Assembly: GCF_004122735.1 (NCBI RefSeq)
Contig: NZ_SDIF01000058.1
Location: 1 to 41,182, forward strand
Length of the DNA stretch: 41,182 bases
DNA from: Streptomyces sioyaensis
GTDB lineage: Bacteria > Actinomycetota > Actinomycetes > Streptomycetales > Streptomycetaceae
Reading direction: 5' to 3'
A program made the translations under genes and the position numbers. Below, piece after piece: positions 1 through 7,758 of the stretch (its first letter is position 1; each line of letters begins with the position of its first letter). The notes beneath the pieces were generated by a model. The model was not told the origin of the DNA and did no database searches. It saw nothing but the letters and a program-made list of their open reading frames with translations.

Positions 1-1
1 C

Positions 2-301
2 GCCCCCACCAGGGCGTCCGGCAGCGTCGCCGACTCCCCCTACAGCCCGACGCCCCCGAGCGCCCCACCCACCGGGCCGCTGGTGCTACGCGAGGGTGCC
101 GCCGGTCCGGAGGTGGCGGAACTCCAGGGTCGGCTGCGGCAGCTCGGCCTGTATCCGGGAGCGGGAAGCGGCCGCTATGACGCGGAGGTACGGGCCGCGG
201 TCGCGCGCTACCAGCGGCTCTACGGGGTGACCGGCGACCCGGACGGCGTCTACGGAGCCGGGACACGGGCGTCGCTGGAGTCCCGCACCGCCGGGCCGTA
301 G
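2..301 (+). CDS. Peptidoglycan-binding domain protein, C-terminal fragment
   Basis: The reading frame is open from the window edge, so only the last 99 residues are seen. A Ser/Pro/Thr-rich linker (residues 1-27 of the fragment) is followed by one PG_binding_1 repeat: LREGAAGPEVAELQGRLRQL, then a short loop, then Y-D-A-E-V-R-A-A-V-A-R-Y-Q and the closing D-G-V-Y-G-A-G-T. This module binds cell-wall peptidoglycan and usually forms the C-terminus of a secreted or membrane-anchored protein. The Pro-rich linker fits an extracytoplasmic stalk. What lies N-terminal (hydrolase, kinase or regulator) cannot be seen. The domain call is secure; the role of the whole protein is unknown. Confidence 0.85.
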   Translation, partial: APTRASGSVADSPYSPTPPSAPPTGPLVLREGAAGPEVAELQGRLRQLGLYPGAGSGRYDAEVRAAVARYQRLYGVTGDPDGVYGAGTRASLESRTAGP

Positions 302-318
302 CCCCGACGGTGCGGGGC
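301..318 (+). terminator. Weak hairpin after the peptidoglycan-binding gene
   Basis: GCCCCG and CGGGGC pair across a 6-base loop, overlapping the last base of the stop codon. There is no T tract, as is common in Streptomyces. The stem is only six pairs, so this is tentative. Confidence 0.3.
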
Positions 319-332
319 GCTGACGGGGCCGG

Positions 333-360
333 TTGTCGACACCCGGGAACGTTTTGTATT
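333..360 (+). promoter_or_regulatory. Possible promoter of the HAD phosphatase gene
   Basis: TTGTCG (333-338) and TGTATT (355-360) are separated by 16 bases and lie about 110 bases before the start codon in an unusually AT-rich patch. The overlapping GGAAC at 346-350 could also be read as an ECF-type -35 element. Only the base pattern supports this. Confidence 0.3.
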
Positions 361-472
361 GTGGTTGAACAAAGTGGTTCCGCCCGCACTCCCTGACCGG
401 CGGGCGGAGCCGCTTGACCTTCTGCGCGGCCGACGCCGCCGTCCGCATGCCCTGAAGCACAGGAGCCCGCCG

Positions 473-1135
473 ATGACGGCCGTCACCACGCTCACCGCCC
501 GCGCCCTGCTGCTGGACATGGACAGCACCCTCGTGAACTCCGAGGCCGTCGTCGAGCGCTGCTGGCGGCGCTGGGCGGCCGAGCAGGGGCTGGACGCGGA
601 CGAGGTCATGACGGTCGTCCACGGGCGGCAGGGCTGGGCCACCATGGCCGCGCTGCTCCCGGACCGCCCGATGGAGCGCAACGTGGCGGACAACCGCCGG
701 ATGCTGGCCCAGGAGACCTCCGACATGGACGGCGTGGTGCCAATTCCCGGCGCACCCGCCTTCATGGCCGCCCTGGCCCGCCTGCCGCACGCCCTGGTGA
801 CCTCCGCCGACATCGCGCTCTCCGACGCCCGGATGGGTGCGGCCGGGCTGCCCATGCCTGCCGTACGGATCACGGCGGAGAGCGTGAGCGCCAGCAAGCC
901 CGATCCGGAGGGCTTCCTCAAGGGCGCCGCCGAACTGGGCTTCGCCCCCGAGGACTGCCTGGTCTTCGAGGACTCCGAGGCGGGCATCGAGGCGGGCCGG
1001 GCGGCCGGTATGCGGGTGCTCGGCGTCGGCGACCGCGCCGCCGCGCTCGCGCCCACCGCGCACGTACGCGACCTGACCCAGGTCCGCGTCGAGGCGCGGG
1101 CGGACGGCGTGATCGCCCTCCACCTCACGGACTGA
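473..1135 (+). CDS. HAD-superfamily sugar-phosphate phosphatase
   Basis: A 220-residue cytoplasmic HAD hydrolase of the beta-phosphoglucomutase/DOG1/YfbT-like group, which dephosphorylates small sugar or glycerol phosphates. Motif I is LLDMDSTL (nucleophile and acid/base Asp), the cap follows at about residues 20-80, motif II is LVTSA, the motif III lysine lies in SASKPDP, and motif IV is VFEDSEAG. ATG 473 is chosen because AGGAG (461-465) lies 7 bases upstream; the frame stays open back to 359 but has no ribosome-binding site there. It stands alone, convergent with the next gene. The substrate cannot be deduced from sequence. Confidence 0.85.
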   Translation: MTAVTTLTARALLLDMDSTLVNSEAVVERCWRRWAAEQGLDADEVMTVVHGRQGWATMAALLPDRPMERNVADNRRMLAQETSDMDGVVPIPGAPAFMAALARLPHALVTSADIALSDARMGAAGLPMPAVRITAESVSASKPDPEGFLKGAAELGFAPEDCLVFEDSEAGIEAGRAAGMRVLGVGDRAAALAPTAHVRDLTQVRVEARADGVIALHLTD

Positions 1136-1142
1136 GCAACCG

Positions 1143-1166
1143 GCCCGGAGCGAAGGGAGCCCGGGC
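1143..1166. terminator. Short hairpin between convergent genes
   Basis: GCCCGG (1143-1148) pairs with CCGGGC (1161-1166) across a 12-base loop in the gap between the HAD gene and the convergent exporter gene. The short stem makes this weak. Confidence 0.35.
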
Positions 1167-1256
1167 ACGGGGCCGGCCGGTACAGCACGGGCCGGTACGG
1201 CACGGTCGTGGCGGGCAGCCCCCGCGCCCCCGCGCCCCGCCCGCCTCGGCGCCCCC

Positions 1257-1838
1257 TCAGCCCGCGATCGCCTCGTACAGGCTGAGGCCCGCCAGCACGA
1301 GCATCACGCACGCGGCGACCTTGGTGATGAGCCGGAGCGGGACGTACTTCATGAGGGTGCGGCCGCCGAGGATGCCCAGGGCCGCCACCGACCACAGGGC
1401 CAGGACGGCGCCGACGCCGACCGAGAGCGGGGCGTCGTAGCGGGCCGCGAGGTTGGCGGTCATGATCTGGGTCAGATCGCCGAACTCGGCGACCAGGATC
1501 ATCATGAAGCCCGCCCCGGAGACCTTCCAGAAGCTCTGGTCGGCGGGCTTCTTCACTTCTTCCTCGTCGTCGCCCTTACGGAACAGCAGGACGGCGGCGC
1601 CCGCCAGGAAGAGGACACCGACCACGCCCTGTACCCAGCGGTGCGGAAGCAGCGTCAGCACACTGCCCGCGGCGATGGCGAGGGCGACATGCACCAGGAA
1701 GGCGGCGGCCACGCCGGCGAAGACGTAGGAGGCGCGGTAGCGGGTGCCGAGCATCAGGCCGGCGAGGGCGGTCTTGTCGGGCAGTTCGGCGAGGAAGACG
1801 ACGCCGAAGACGACGGCGGCGATGGTGGGACTGAACAC
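1257..1838 (-). CDS. TMEM165/GDT1 (UPF0016) family cation exporter
   Basis: A 193-residue integral membrane protein with about six helices arranged as two inverted three-helix repeats. Each repeat carries the family's acidic signature: ELPDKTAL near residue 18 and EFGDLTQI near residue 118. These residues line the ion path in the TMEM165/GDT1/MneA family, which moves Mn2+ or Ca2+ out of the cytoplasm. A charged loop (DDEEEVKK) separates the halves. The start is GTG 1838, with GAGGT 10 bases upstream; a nearby ATG at 1848 is out of frame. The leader holds a yybP-ykoY Mn riboswitch, so Mn2+ export induced by high Mn is the likely function. It follows the FetB-like gene on the same strand and may share its transcript. 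Confidence 0.85.
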   Translation of the reverse strand: MFSPTIAAVVFGVVFLAELPDKTALAGLMLGTRYRASYVFAGVAAAFLVHVALAIAAGSVLTLLPHRWVQGVVGVLFLAGAAVLLFRKGDDEEEVKKPADQSFWKVSGAGFMMILVAEFGDLTQIMTANLAARYDAPLSVGVGAVLALWSVAALGILGGRTLMKYVPLRLITKVAACVMLVLAGLSLYEAIAG

Positions 1839-1925
1839 GGGGTGGCATACCTCGATCGGTCGGGCCGCACCAAAGAGGCCCGGGAAGGGGGTCGCTTCGG
1901 CACGGCAGCGTCAAACACTGCGGCC

Positions 1926-2081
1926 GAAGGTCTCGCTGGCGCCGTACGGATGGCTGCGTACCGCGCTCCGGGCGCCGGCTCGCCACGTCGTCACAGCGCG
2001 CGAGGCGCGCTCCACCAGGGGTGGTGGTCGGGCGACGGGAGGGCATTATGTCGACGGTCCGGCAGAGAGCTACTCCCCTTC
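1926..2081 (-). promoter_or_regulatory. yybP-ykoY manganese riboswitch
   Basis: Read on the minus strand, GAAGG (2081-2077) runs into GGGGAGTAGC (2078-2069), the conserved L1 core of the yybP-ykoY aptamer. GTCGACATAATGC (2055-2043), the second conserved block, follows. GACCTTC (1932-1926) closes the element, its CCTTC pairing with the opening GAAGG to form P1. A GC-rich variable arm fills the middle. About 85 bases further on, a hairpin of GGGCC and GGCCC around TCTTTGGTGC lies just before the ribosome-binding site of the exporter and may be the expression platform. The family senses Mn2+ and turns expression on. The 5' core overlaps the end of the upstream coding sequence. Confidence 0.78.
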
Positions 2082-2897
2082 TGCTGCCCCCGAGGGTACG
2101 CGGTGCAGCCGTCCGCGCGCGACCAGCTCCAGCACCACCGCACAGGCCGCCGCCTGCACCGCCAGCAAGGCGACCAGCACGAACAGCTGCACCGCACCGG
2201 CCTGTACGGGCGAGGCGCCGCCCAGCAGCATGCCGACGAACGCGCCGGGCAGTGTGACCAGTCCCACCGTCCGGGTCTGGTCGAGCCCCGGCAGCAGGGC
2301 GTCCGACGCGGCCGGGCGGGCGACCTCCATCCGCGCCTCCCGGTCCAGCAGCCCCAGCGCGAGACCCGCCTCGAACTCGCCGCGCCGGGTCTCCAGCTCG
2401 TCCAGCGCCCGCCGCCCGCCCAGCACGGTGGCGGTCAGCGCGCCGCCGATCAGGATGCCGGTGACGGGGATGAGGGTCAGTCCGCGCGGCGGGACCAGGC
2501 CGGTGAGCAGCAGCAGGGCGACGACCGGGACGACGCCGGTGGCGATCGGCGCGGCGGCCCACCACCAGGTGCGGTTCTGGGTGATCCGGCGGCCGGCGGT
2601 CCGTACCGCCACCGTGAACATCAGCAGCAGGAAGCACAGCAGCCACGGGAGCGCATGCACCACCCAGCCGATGAGGTAGGAGACGGCGGCGAGTTGGGCG
2701 GCCGCGCGCAGCCCGGCGACGGCGATGGCGCGGGCGTGGCCGAGACGTGCCGCGGCGGCGAGGGCCACGGCGGCGACGAGCAGGACGGCGAGGACGACCC
2801 CGAGGGTGGCGTTGACCGGCAGCAGCACGCGCTCACTGTAGGGGCGCGGCGGAGGGCGCGTGCGCGGGAGCGGTTCAACCGGAGTGCGGTTGTGCAC
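2070..2897 (-). CDS. FetB/YbbM-like (UPF0014) ABC transporter permease
   Basis: A 275-residue polytopic membrane protein of the UPF0014/FetB family. Recognisable blocks are AQLAAVSYLIGW, the LTLIPVTGILIGGALTATV segment, and LPGAFVGMLLGGASPVQAGAVQ near the C-terminus; hydrophobic helices span nearly the whole length after a Pro/Arg-rich N-terminus. E. coli FetB works with the ATPase FetA in iron export. No FetA-like ATPase adjoins it here, so a partner must be encoded elsewhere. GTG 2897 has GGGAG 8 bases upstream. The final codons GAA GGG GAG TAG coincide with the core of the Mn riboswitch that controls the next gene. Role inferred: metal export. Confidence 0.75.
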   Translation of the reverse strand: MHNRTPVEPLPRTRPPPRPYSERVLLPVNATLGVVLAVLLVAAVALAAAARLGHARAIAVAGLRAAAQLAAVSYLIGWVVHALPWLLCFLLLMFTVAVRTAGRRITQNRTWWWAAAPIATGVVPVVALLLLTGLVPPRGLTLIPVTGILIGGALTATVLGGRRALDELETRRGEFEAGLALGLLDREARMEVARPAASDALLPGLDQTRTVGLVTLPGAFVGMLLGGASPVQAGAVQLFVLVALLAVQAAACAVVLELVARGRLHRVPSGAAEGE

Positions 2898-3034
2898 TTA
2901 TGGTCTCCCGTCAGCTCTTGAACTGACGTGGGCATGTCGCCAGTCTGTTACCTGGTGCCCGCCCCATGGCAACCCCACGTCGTCACCATGGGCCGCACCA
3001 CATGGCAACTTCCCCCCACATACAGGGAGTTTCG

Positions 3035-3679
3035 ATGGCAAAGGTCTACGCGCGTCGAGTTTCCATCGCCGCGGGCGCGGCCGCCGCTCTGGTCGGCACG
3101 CTGGTGTTCAGCGGCCAGTCCGCCCAGGCAGCGCCGCCCAGCCCCCCGGACGCGGCCACCGCACGGACGTATCTCGCCGACATCAAGGAGCAGGCCGAGG
3201 GCCCGCTGGACGGCTACAGCCGCGAGAAGTTCCCGCACTGGATCGACCAGGGCAAGAACTGCAACACCCGCGAGGTGGTCCTCAAGCGGGACGGCACGGA
3301 CGTGCAGCAGGACAGCAGCTGTGCGGCCGTGAGCGGCAAGTGGGTCTCGCCGTACGACGGGGCGACCTGGACCAAGGCGGACGACCTCGACATCGACCAC
3401 GTCGTACCGCTGGCCGAGGCGTGGAGGTCGGGCGCCGCGCAGTGGACCACCGCGCGCCGCCAGGAGCTGGCCAACGACCTCACCCACTCCCAACTGATCG
3501 CCGTCACCGACAACGTCAATCAGGAGAAGGGGGACAAGGACCCGGCGAAGTGGCTGCCGCCGAAGGACTCGTACCACTGCGAGTACGCCCGGATGTGGGT
3601 GTGGGTCAAGCATGAGTACGGCATGACCGCGGACTCCGCCGAGAAGGCCGCGCTGAAGAAGATCCTGGACGGCTGCTGA
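3035..3679 (+). CDS. Secreted HNH-family endonuclease
   Basis: A 214-residue protein with a Sec signal peptide: positive start MAKVYARR, hydrophobic stretch to about residue 25, and a probable cut after GQSAQA. The mature part holds a GmrSD C-terminal/DUF1524-like HNH nuclease: DLDIDHVVPLAEAW with the general-base His, ANDLTHSQLIAVTDNVNQEKGDKDPAKW with the Asn and metal-ligand region, and two late cysteines (YHCEY and the terminal DGC). ATG 3035 has AGGGAG 5 bases upstream. Exported nucleases of this type are frequent in Streptomyces and may scavenge nucleic acids or act during development. The gene is divergent from the FetB-like gene and ends in a strong terminator. Confidence 0.85.
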   Translation: MAKVYARRVSIAAGAAAALVGTLVFSGQSAQAAPPSPPDAATARTYLADIKEQAEGPLDGYSREKFPHWIDQGKNCNTREVVLKRDGTDVQQDSSCAAVSGKWVSPYDGATWTKADDLDIDHVVPLAEAWRSGAAQWTTARRQELANDLTHSQLIAVTDNVNQEKGDKDPAKWLPPKDSYHCEYARMWVWVKHEYGMTADSAEKAALKKILDGC

Positions 3680-3693
3680 GCCGTCGCCCCCGG

Positions 3694-3725
3694 GCCCGCC
3701 GGCCGGACACCACCGGCCGGCGGGC
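3694..3725 (+). terminator. Strong hairpin terminator after the HNH nuclease gene
   Basis: A perfect 13-bp stem: GCCCGCCGGCCGG (3694-3706) and CCGGCCGGCGGGC (3713-3725) around the loop ACACCA. It lies 15 bases after the stop codon. It has no T tract, typical of high-GC actinomycetes. Confidence 0.85.
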
Positions 3726-3792
3726 GCGCCGCCCCCCGCCTCTCGCGACACCCGGTGTGCTTATCCTCTGACGACGACATGGGGAGGCACCG

Positions 3793-5514
3793 ATGGCCGG
3801 ACTGCGCTTGGGACCGCTGCTGCGGTACGTCGATGCCACCAGCGCGACGGTGTGGGTGGAGACCGACCGGCCGTGCGAGGTGCGGATCCGCTGCGAGGGC
3901 GGGGCACACGGCGCGGAACGCACCTGGCAGGTGGCCGGGCACCACTACGCGCTGGTCCCGGTGACCGGTCTGGCGCCCGGCAGCGAGACGCCCTACCAGG
4001 TATTGCTGGACGAGGGAACGGTCTGGCCGCCGCCCGACAGCCCCTTCCCCGCGAGCACGATCCGCACCCTCCCCGCCTCCCCGGACCGGCCGCTGCACTT
4101 CGCCTTCGGCTCCTGCCGCTGGTCGGCGACGCCGGCGGACGCCTCGCACGACCCGGTCGGCCCGGACGCCCTGGACGCGCTCGCCGCCACCCTCGCCGCC
4201 GATCCCGGCCGGCAACGCCCGGACGTCCTGCTGCTGTTGGGCGACCAGGTCTACGCCGACCAGACCTCCGAGGCGACCGCCCGTGCGCTGGCCGCCCGCC
4301 GCGACCTCAGCGAGCCGCCGTGGAAGCAGGTCGCCGACTACGAGGAATACACCCATCTCTACGACGAATCCTGGCTCGGCCCGGAGGTCCGCTGGCTGCT
4401 GTCCACGGTCCCCAGCTGCATGATCTTCGACGATCACGATGTGATCGACGACTGGAACACCTCGGCGGCCTGGCTGGCCCGGATGCGGGAGACGCCGTGG
4501 TGGCGCGAGCGGATCCTCGGCGGCCTGATGTCGTACTGGGTGCACCAGCACCTGGGCAATCTGTCGCCCGCGGAACTGGCCGCCGACGAGTTGTACGCCC
4601 GGGTACGGGCCGCCGGCGACGGGACGGACCTGGTACGGGAGTTCGCGGCCGCCGCGGACAACGATCCGGCGGGCGTCCGCTGGAGCTACCGCCGGGACTT
4701 CGGCCGGGTACGCCTGGTCATGATCGACACCCGGGCCGGCCGGATCCTGGACGAGGGCGGCCGCGCCATGCTCGACAAGGCCGAGGGCGAATGGCTGCGG
4801 CAGGCGGTGCTGGAGCAGCGCGGCAGCTACGACCACCTGCTGCTCGGCAGTTCGCTGCCCTGGCTGCTGCCGCATCTCGTCCATGCCGCCGAGGGCTGGA
4901 ACGCCGCGCTGTGCGCCGGTGAACGCGGCCCCCGTTGGGCCCGGCACAGCGAGTCCCTGCGCCAGCGCGCCGACCTGGAGCACTGGGCGGCCTTCCCCGA
5001 GTCGTTCACCGCGCTCACCGAGCTGATCACCGAGGCGGGCTCCGGCGGGGACGCCCCGGCGACGGTCTGCGTGCTGTCGGGGGACGTGCACCACGCCTAT
5101 GTGGCGGAGCCGCGCCGCCGTGGCGCCGGCCCGCATCCCGCGAGCCGGGTGCTCCAGTTGACCTGCTCACCCGTCCACAACAGCATCCCCGGCATACTGC
5201 AGGCCGGATTCCGGTTCGGCTGGAGCCGGCCGGGCCGGTGGCTGGGGAAGCTGCTGGCCCGGCACGGGCGGCTGCCCCGGCCGCCGGTGAAGTGGCGGCG
5301 TACGGGCGGCCCGTGGTTCGGCAACCAGCTGATGACGCTGACGCTGGCGGGCCGTGCGGCGCGGCTCGCCCTGGACCAGGCCCGCCGGGAGAAACAGGGC
5401 GGCGTCCGGCTCGTGACGGTCTGGCGCACGGAGGTGGCCGATGCCCGCCTTGCCGGGGAATCCGCCGCCGCGGACGGTCCGGTACCGGGAGCGAACCGGC
5501 CGAAGAGCGGATGA
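3793..5514 (+). CDS. PhoD-like alkaline phosphatase family protein
   Basis: A 573-residue metallophosphoesterase. An N-terminal beta-sandwich (about residues 1-95, typical LxVGPLLRYxDxTxAxVWVE pattern) precedes the PhoD catalytic core. Metal-ligand motifs are visible: FGSCRWS, LLLLGDQVYADQ, FDDHDVIDDWN, LLLGSSLPWLLP and VLSGDVHHAYV. Unlike secreted PhoD, there is no Tat twin-arginine signal, so the protein is probably cytoplasmic and may act on phosphodiesters or other esters rather than external phosphate. ATG 3793 is preceded by GGGGAGG with a 5-base gap. It is a single-gene unit; no Pho box is obvious upstream. Confidence 0.85.
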   Translation: MAGLRLGPLLRYVDATSATVWVETDRPCEVRIRCEGGAHGAERTWQVAGHHYALVPVTGLAPGSETPYQVLLDEGTVWPPPDSPFPASTIRTLPASPDRPLHFAFGSCRWSATPADASHDPVGPDALDALAATLAADPGRQRPDVLLLLGDQVYADQTSEATARALAARRDLSEPPWKQVADYEEYTHLYDESWLGPEVRWLLSTVPSCMIFDDHDVIDDWNTSAAWLARMRETPWWRERILGGLMSYWVHQHLGNLSPAELAADELYARVRAAGDGTDLVREFAAAADNDPAGVRWSYRRDFGRVRLVMIDTRAGRILDEGGRAMLDKAEGEWLRQAVLEQRGSYDHLLLGSSLPWLLPHLVHAAEGWNAALCAGERGPRWARHSESLRQRADLEHWAAFPESFTALTELITEAGSGGDAPATVCVLSGDVHHAYVAEPRRRGAGPHPASRVLQLTCSPVHNSIPGILQAGFRFGWSRPGRWLGKLLARHGRLPRPPVKWRRTGGPWFGNQLMTLTLAGRAARLALDQARREKQGGVRLVTVWRTEVADARLAGESAAADGPVPGANRPKSG

Positions 5515-5539
5515 GGCGGGCGGCCCGGCATTCGTGAGG

Positions 5540-5563
5540 GGCCGGCGGTGTCCCGGGCCGGCC
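5540..5563 (+). terminator. Hairpin after the PhoD-like gene
   Basis: GGCCGGC (5540-5546) pairs with GCCGGCC (5557-5563) across a 10-base loop, 26 bases after the stop codon. Confidence 0.45.
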
Positions 5564-5580
5564 GAAGCGGGCGTCTTGCT

Positions 5581-5611
5581 TTGTGGCACCCGGGTGCCGC
5601 GCCGGTATACA
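5581..5611 (+). promoter_or_regulatory. Promoter with internal 14-bp palindrome upstream of the FAD protein
   Basis: TTGTGG (5581-5586) and TATACA (5606-5611) could serve as -35 and -10 with a 19-base spacer. A perfect palindrome, GGCACCCGGGTGCC (5585-5598), lies within this spacer, a position where a bound repressor or MerR-like activator would act. The rest of 5515-5707 holds the upstream hairpin and an untranslated leader; no other gene is evident. Confidence 0.4.
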
Positions 5612-5707
5612 GGGCGGTGATGATAGGGCGCACGTTTGCCCGTCGCCCGTACCGGGCGGCCGCGCCCCGCACGCGCCGGCCGTCCGCCGCCCCAGGGAGC
5701 GCCCCTC

Positions 5708-7678
5708 TTGGCCGCCGAACGTCTCGCCGACCGCCACCCCCGGCCCGCCCTCGCCCTCGTGGGCGCCGGACCGCGCGGCACGAGCGTTCTGGAGCGGCTC
5801 TGCGCCTCGGCCGCCGAACTGGCCCCGGGCACCGGGCTGACCGTCCATGTCATCGACCCTGCCCCGCCCGGTGCCGGGCAGGTGTGGCGCACCGCCCAGC
5901 CGCCCGAGCTGCTGATGAACACGGTGGCGTCGCAGGTCACGCTGTTCACCGATGACAGCGTCGAGTGTGCCGGCCCGATACGCCCCGGGCCGAGCCTGTA
6001 CGACTGGGAGGGGTGCGAGGTCGGCCCGGACGACTACCCGGGGCGGGCGCTGTACGGCCGCTATCTGGAGTGGGTCTTCCGCCGCACGGTGCGCACCGCT
6101 CCCCCGGACGTGACGGTCGTGACGCACCCGGCCCGTGCGGTGCGGCTGACCGAGGCGCCCGACGGTTCGCAGTCGCTGACCCTCGACGACGGCCGGACAC
6201 TGCACGGCCTGGGGGCGGTGGTCCTGGCCCAGGGCCATCTGCCGACCGCACCGGACACCGAGCAGCAGCGGCTGGCCGACTACGCCGCCGGGCACGGTCT
6301 GCACTATCTGCCGCCCGCCAACCCCGCCGACCTCTCCGCCGAGCTGGAGTCGCTGGCTCCGGGCCGTCCGGTGCTGCTGCGCGGCCTCGGCCTCAACTTC
6401 TTCGACCACATGGCGCTGCTGACGACGGCCCGCGGCGGCCGGTTCGTCCGCGGCACGGACGGTGCGCCGGTGTATCTGCCGTCCGGCCGTGAGCCGCGGC
6501 TCTACGCCGGCTCCCGGCGCGGCATCCCGTACCACGCGCGGGGCGACAACGCGAAGGGCGCCCACGGCCGTCATCTGCCGCTGGTGCTCACCCCGGAGGT
6601 GCGCGCGGCCTTCCGCACCCGTGCCGACTCCGGTGACCTGCCCGACTTCCTGACGGAGGTCTGGCCCCTGGTGGCCAAGGAGGTGGAGGCGGTCTACTAC
6701 GAGGCGCTGCTGGCGCGGCGCGGCGTGGGCAGCGCGGCGGTGCTCCGCTTCCGGGAGCGGTTCCTGGCCGGCGCGCACCGCGGCCCCGAAGAGGCGGCCG
6801 TCCTGGACGCCTTCGGGATCGCGCCGGACGCACGCTGGGACTGGGACCGCCTCGCCCGGCCGCACACGGAGCAGTCGTTCGCCGGCCCCGCGGCCTTCCG
6901 CGAGTGGCTGCTGGGCCATCTGCGCACGGACGTCGCCCACGCCCGGCAGAACAATGTGTCCGGCCCGGTCAAGGCGGCCCTCGACGTCCTGCGGGATCTG
7001 CGCAACGAGCTGCGGCAGATCGTCGACCACGGCGGGCTGGCCGGCGTGTCCCGCCGCGACCACCTGGACCGCTGGTACACCCCGCTCAACGCCTTCCTCT
7101 CCATCGGGCCGCCGCGGCGCCGGATCGAGGAGATGGCCGCGCTGATCGAGGCGGGGGTGCTGGAGGTCGTCGGCCCGCGGATGGCGGTCCGGCTGGGCAC
7201 CGCCGACGGCCGCGGGCCCGGTTTCACGGCCCATTCCCCGGAGGTGACGGGGTCCCAGGTGACGGCGGCGGCGCTGATCGAGGCGCGGCTGCCGGAGCCG
7301 GACCTGCGGCGCACCGGGGATGCGCTGCTGGCCCGGCTGCTGGCCGACGGCGGCTGCCGCCCGCACACCGTGGACGGCTACGAGACCGGCGGGCTCGATG
7401 TGTCGCCGAGCCCGTACCACCTGATCGAGGCCGACGGCCGGCGCCATCCGCGGCGGTTCGCGGTGGGGGTCCCGACGGAGGGCGTGCACTGGGTGACGGC
7501 GGCCGGGGCCCGACCGGGTGTGGGGTCGGTCACCCTCGCCGATACGGATGCGGTGGCACGGGCGGCGCTGCGGGTGGCGGTTGCCGGGGTACATACAGGT
7601 GCCGGTGCGCGTGGAGGCACGGTTCCGGCAGCGCGATCTGCCGCTTCGAGCCAAAGGTCCCATATGGCCAGAGGTTGA
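5708..7678 (+). CDS. FAD/NAD(P)-binding protein (NAD_binding_9 type)
   Basis: A 656-residue protein starting with a Rossmann dinucleotide fold: LALVGAGPRGTSVLERL at about residue 15, matching the pfam13454 group, followed by V-H-V-I-D as the second strand and a second nucleotide motif near VVLAQGHLPTAP. Such proteins bind FAD and resemble lysine/ornithine N-hydroxylases, but their reaction is mostly unknown. The chosen start is TTG 5708, since AGGGAG (5694-5699) lies 8 bases upstream; the frame stays open to a TTG at 5636 without a good ribosome-binding site. It has no close operon partner; the iron-boxed DoxX gene follows 80 bases later. Substrate unknown. Confidence 0.8.
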   Translation: MAAERLADRHPRPALALVGAGPRGTSVLERLCASAAELAPGTGLTVHVIDPAPPGAGQVWRTAQPPELLMNTVASQVTLFTDDSVECAGPIRPGPSLYDWEGCEVGPDDYPGRALYGRYLEWVFRRTVRTAPPDVTVVTHPARAVRLTEAPDGSQSLTLDDGRTLHGLGAVVLAQGHLPTAPDTEQQRLADYAAGHGLHYLPPANPADLSAELESLAPGRPVLLRGLGLNFFDHMALLTTARGGRFVRGTDGAPVYLPSGREPRLYAGSRRGIPYHARGDNAKGAHGRHLPLVLTPEVRAAFRTRADSGDLPDFLTEVWPLVAKEVEAVYYEALLARRGVGSAAVLRFRERFLAGAHRGPEEAAVLDAFGIAPDARWDWDRLARPHTEQSFAGPAAFREWLLGHLRTDVAHARQNNVSGPVKAALDVLRDLRNELRQIVDHGGLAGVSRRDHLDRWYTPLNAFLSIGPPRRRIEEMAALIEAGVLEVVGPRMAVRLGTADGRGPGFTAHSPEVTGSQVTAAALIEARLPEPDLRRTGDALLARLLADGGCRPHTVDGYETGGLDVSPSPYHLIEADGRRHPRRFAVGVPTEGVHWVTAAGARPGVGSVTLADTDAVARAALRVAVAGVHTGAGARGGTVPAARSAASSQRSHMARG

Positions 7679-7680
7679 AC

Positions 7681-7712
7681 TTGCAAGTACTGGTTAGGTT
7701 TCCCTAACCTGT
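7681..7712 (+). promoter_or_regulatory. Iron box (DmdR/IdeR operator) overlapping the DoxX promoter
   Basis: TTAGGTTTCCCTAACCTGT (7694-7712) matches 14 of 19 bases of the actinobacterial iron-box consensus TTAGGTTAGGCTAACCTAA and contains the inverted repeat GGTTAGG/CCTAACC (7692-7698, 7703-7709). It covers the -10 of a possible promoter, TTGCAA (7681-7686), 18 bases, TAACCT (7705-7710). A DmdR1-type repressor loaded with Fe2+ would block transcription, so the downstream gene should rise under iron limitation. Confidence 0.72.
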
Positions 7713-7758
7713 GCCTCCAGCGGTTACCCGTCCCCAAAAAGCCGTAGGAGCCCCCACC

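Noticed and set aside
2966..3034. Upstream ATG extension of the HNH nuclease gene
   Set aside because: No ribosome-binding site, and the signal peptide begins properly at ATG 3035 after AGGGAG.
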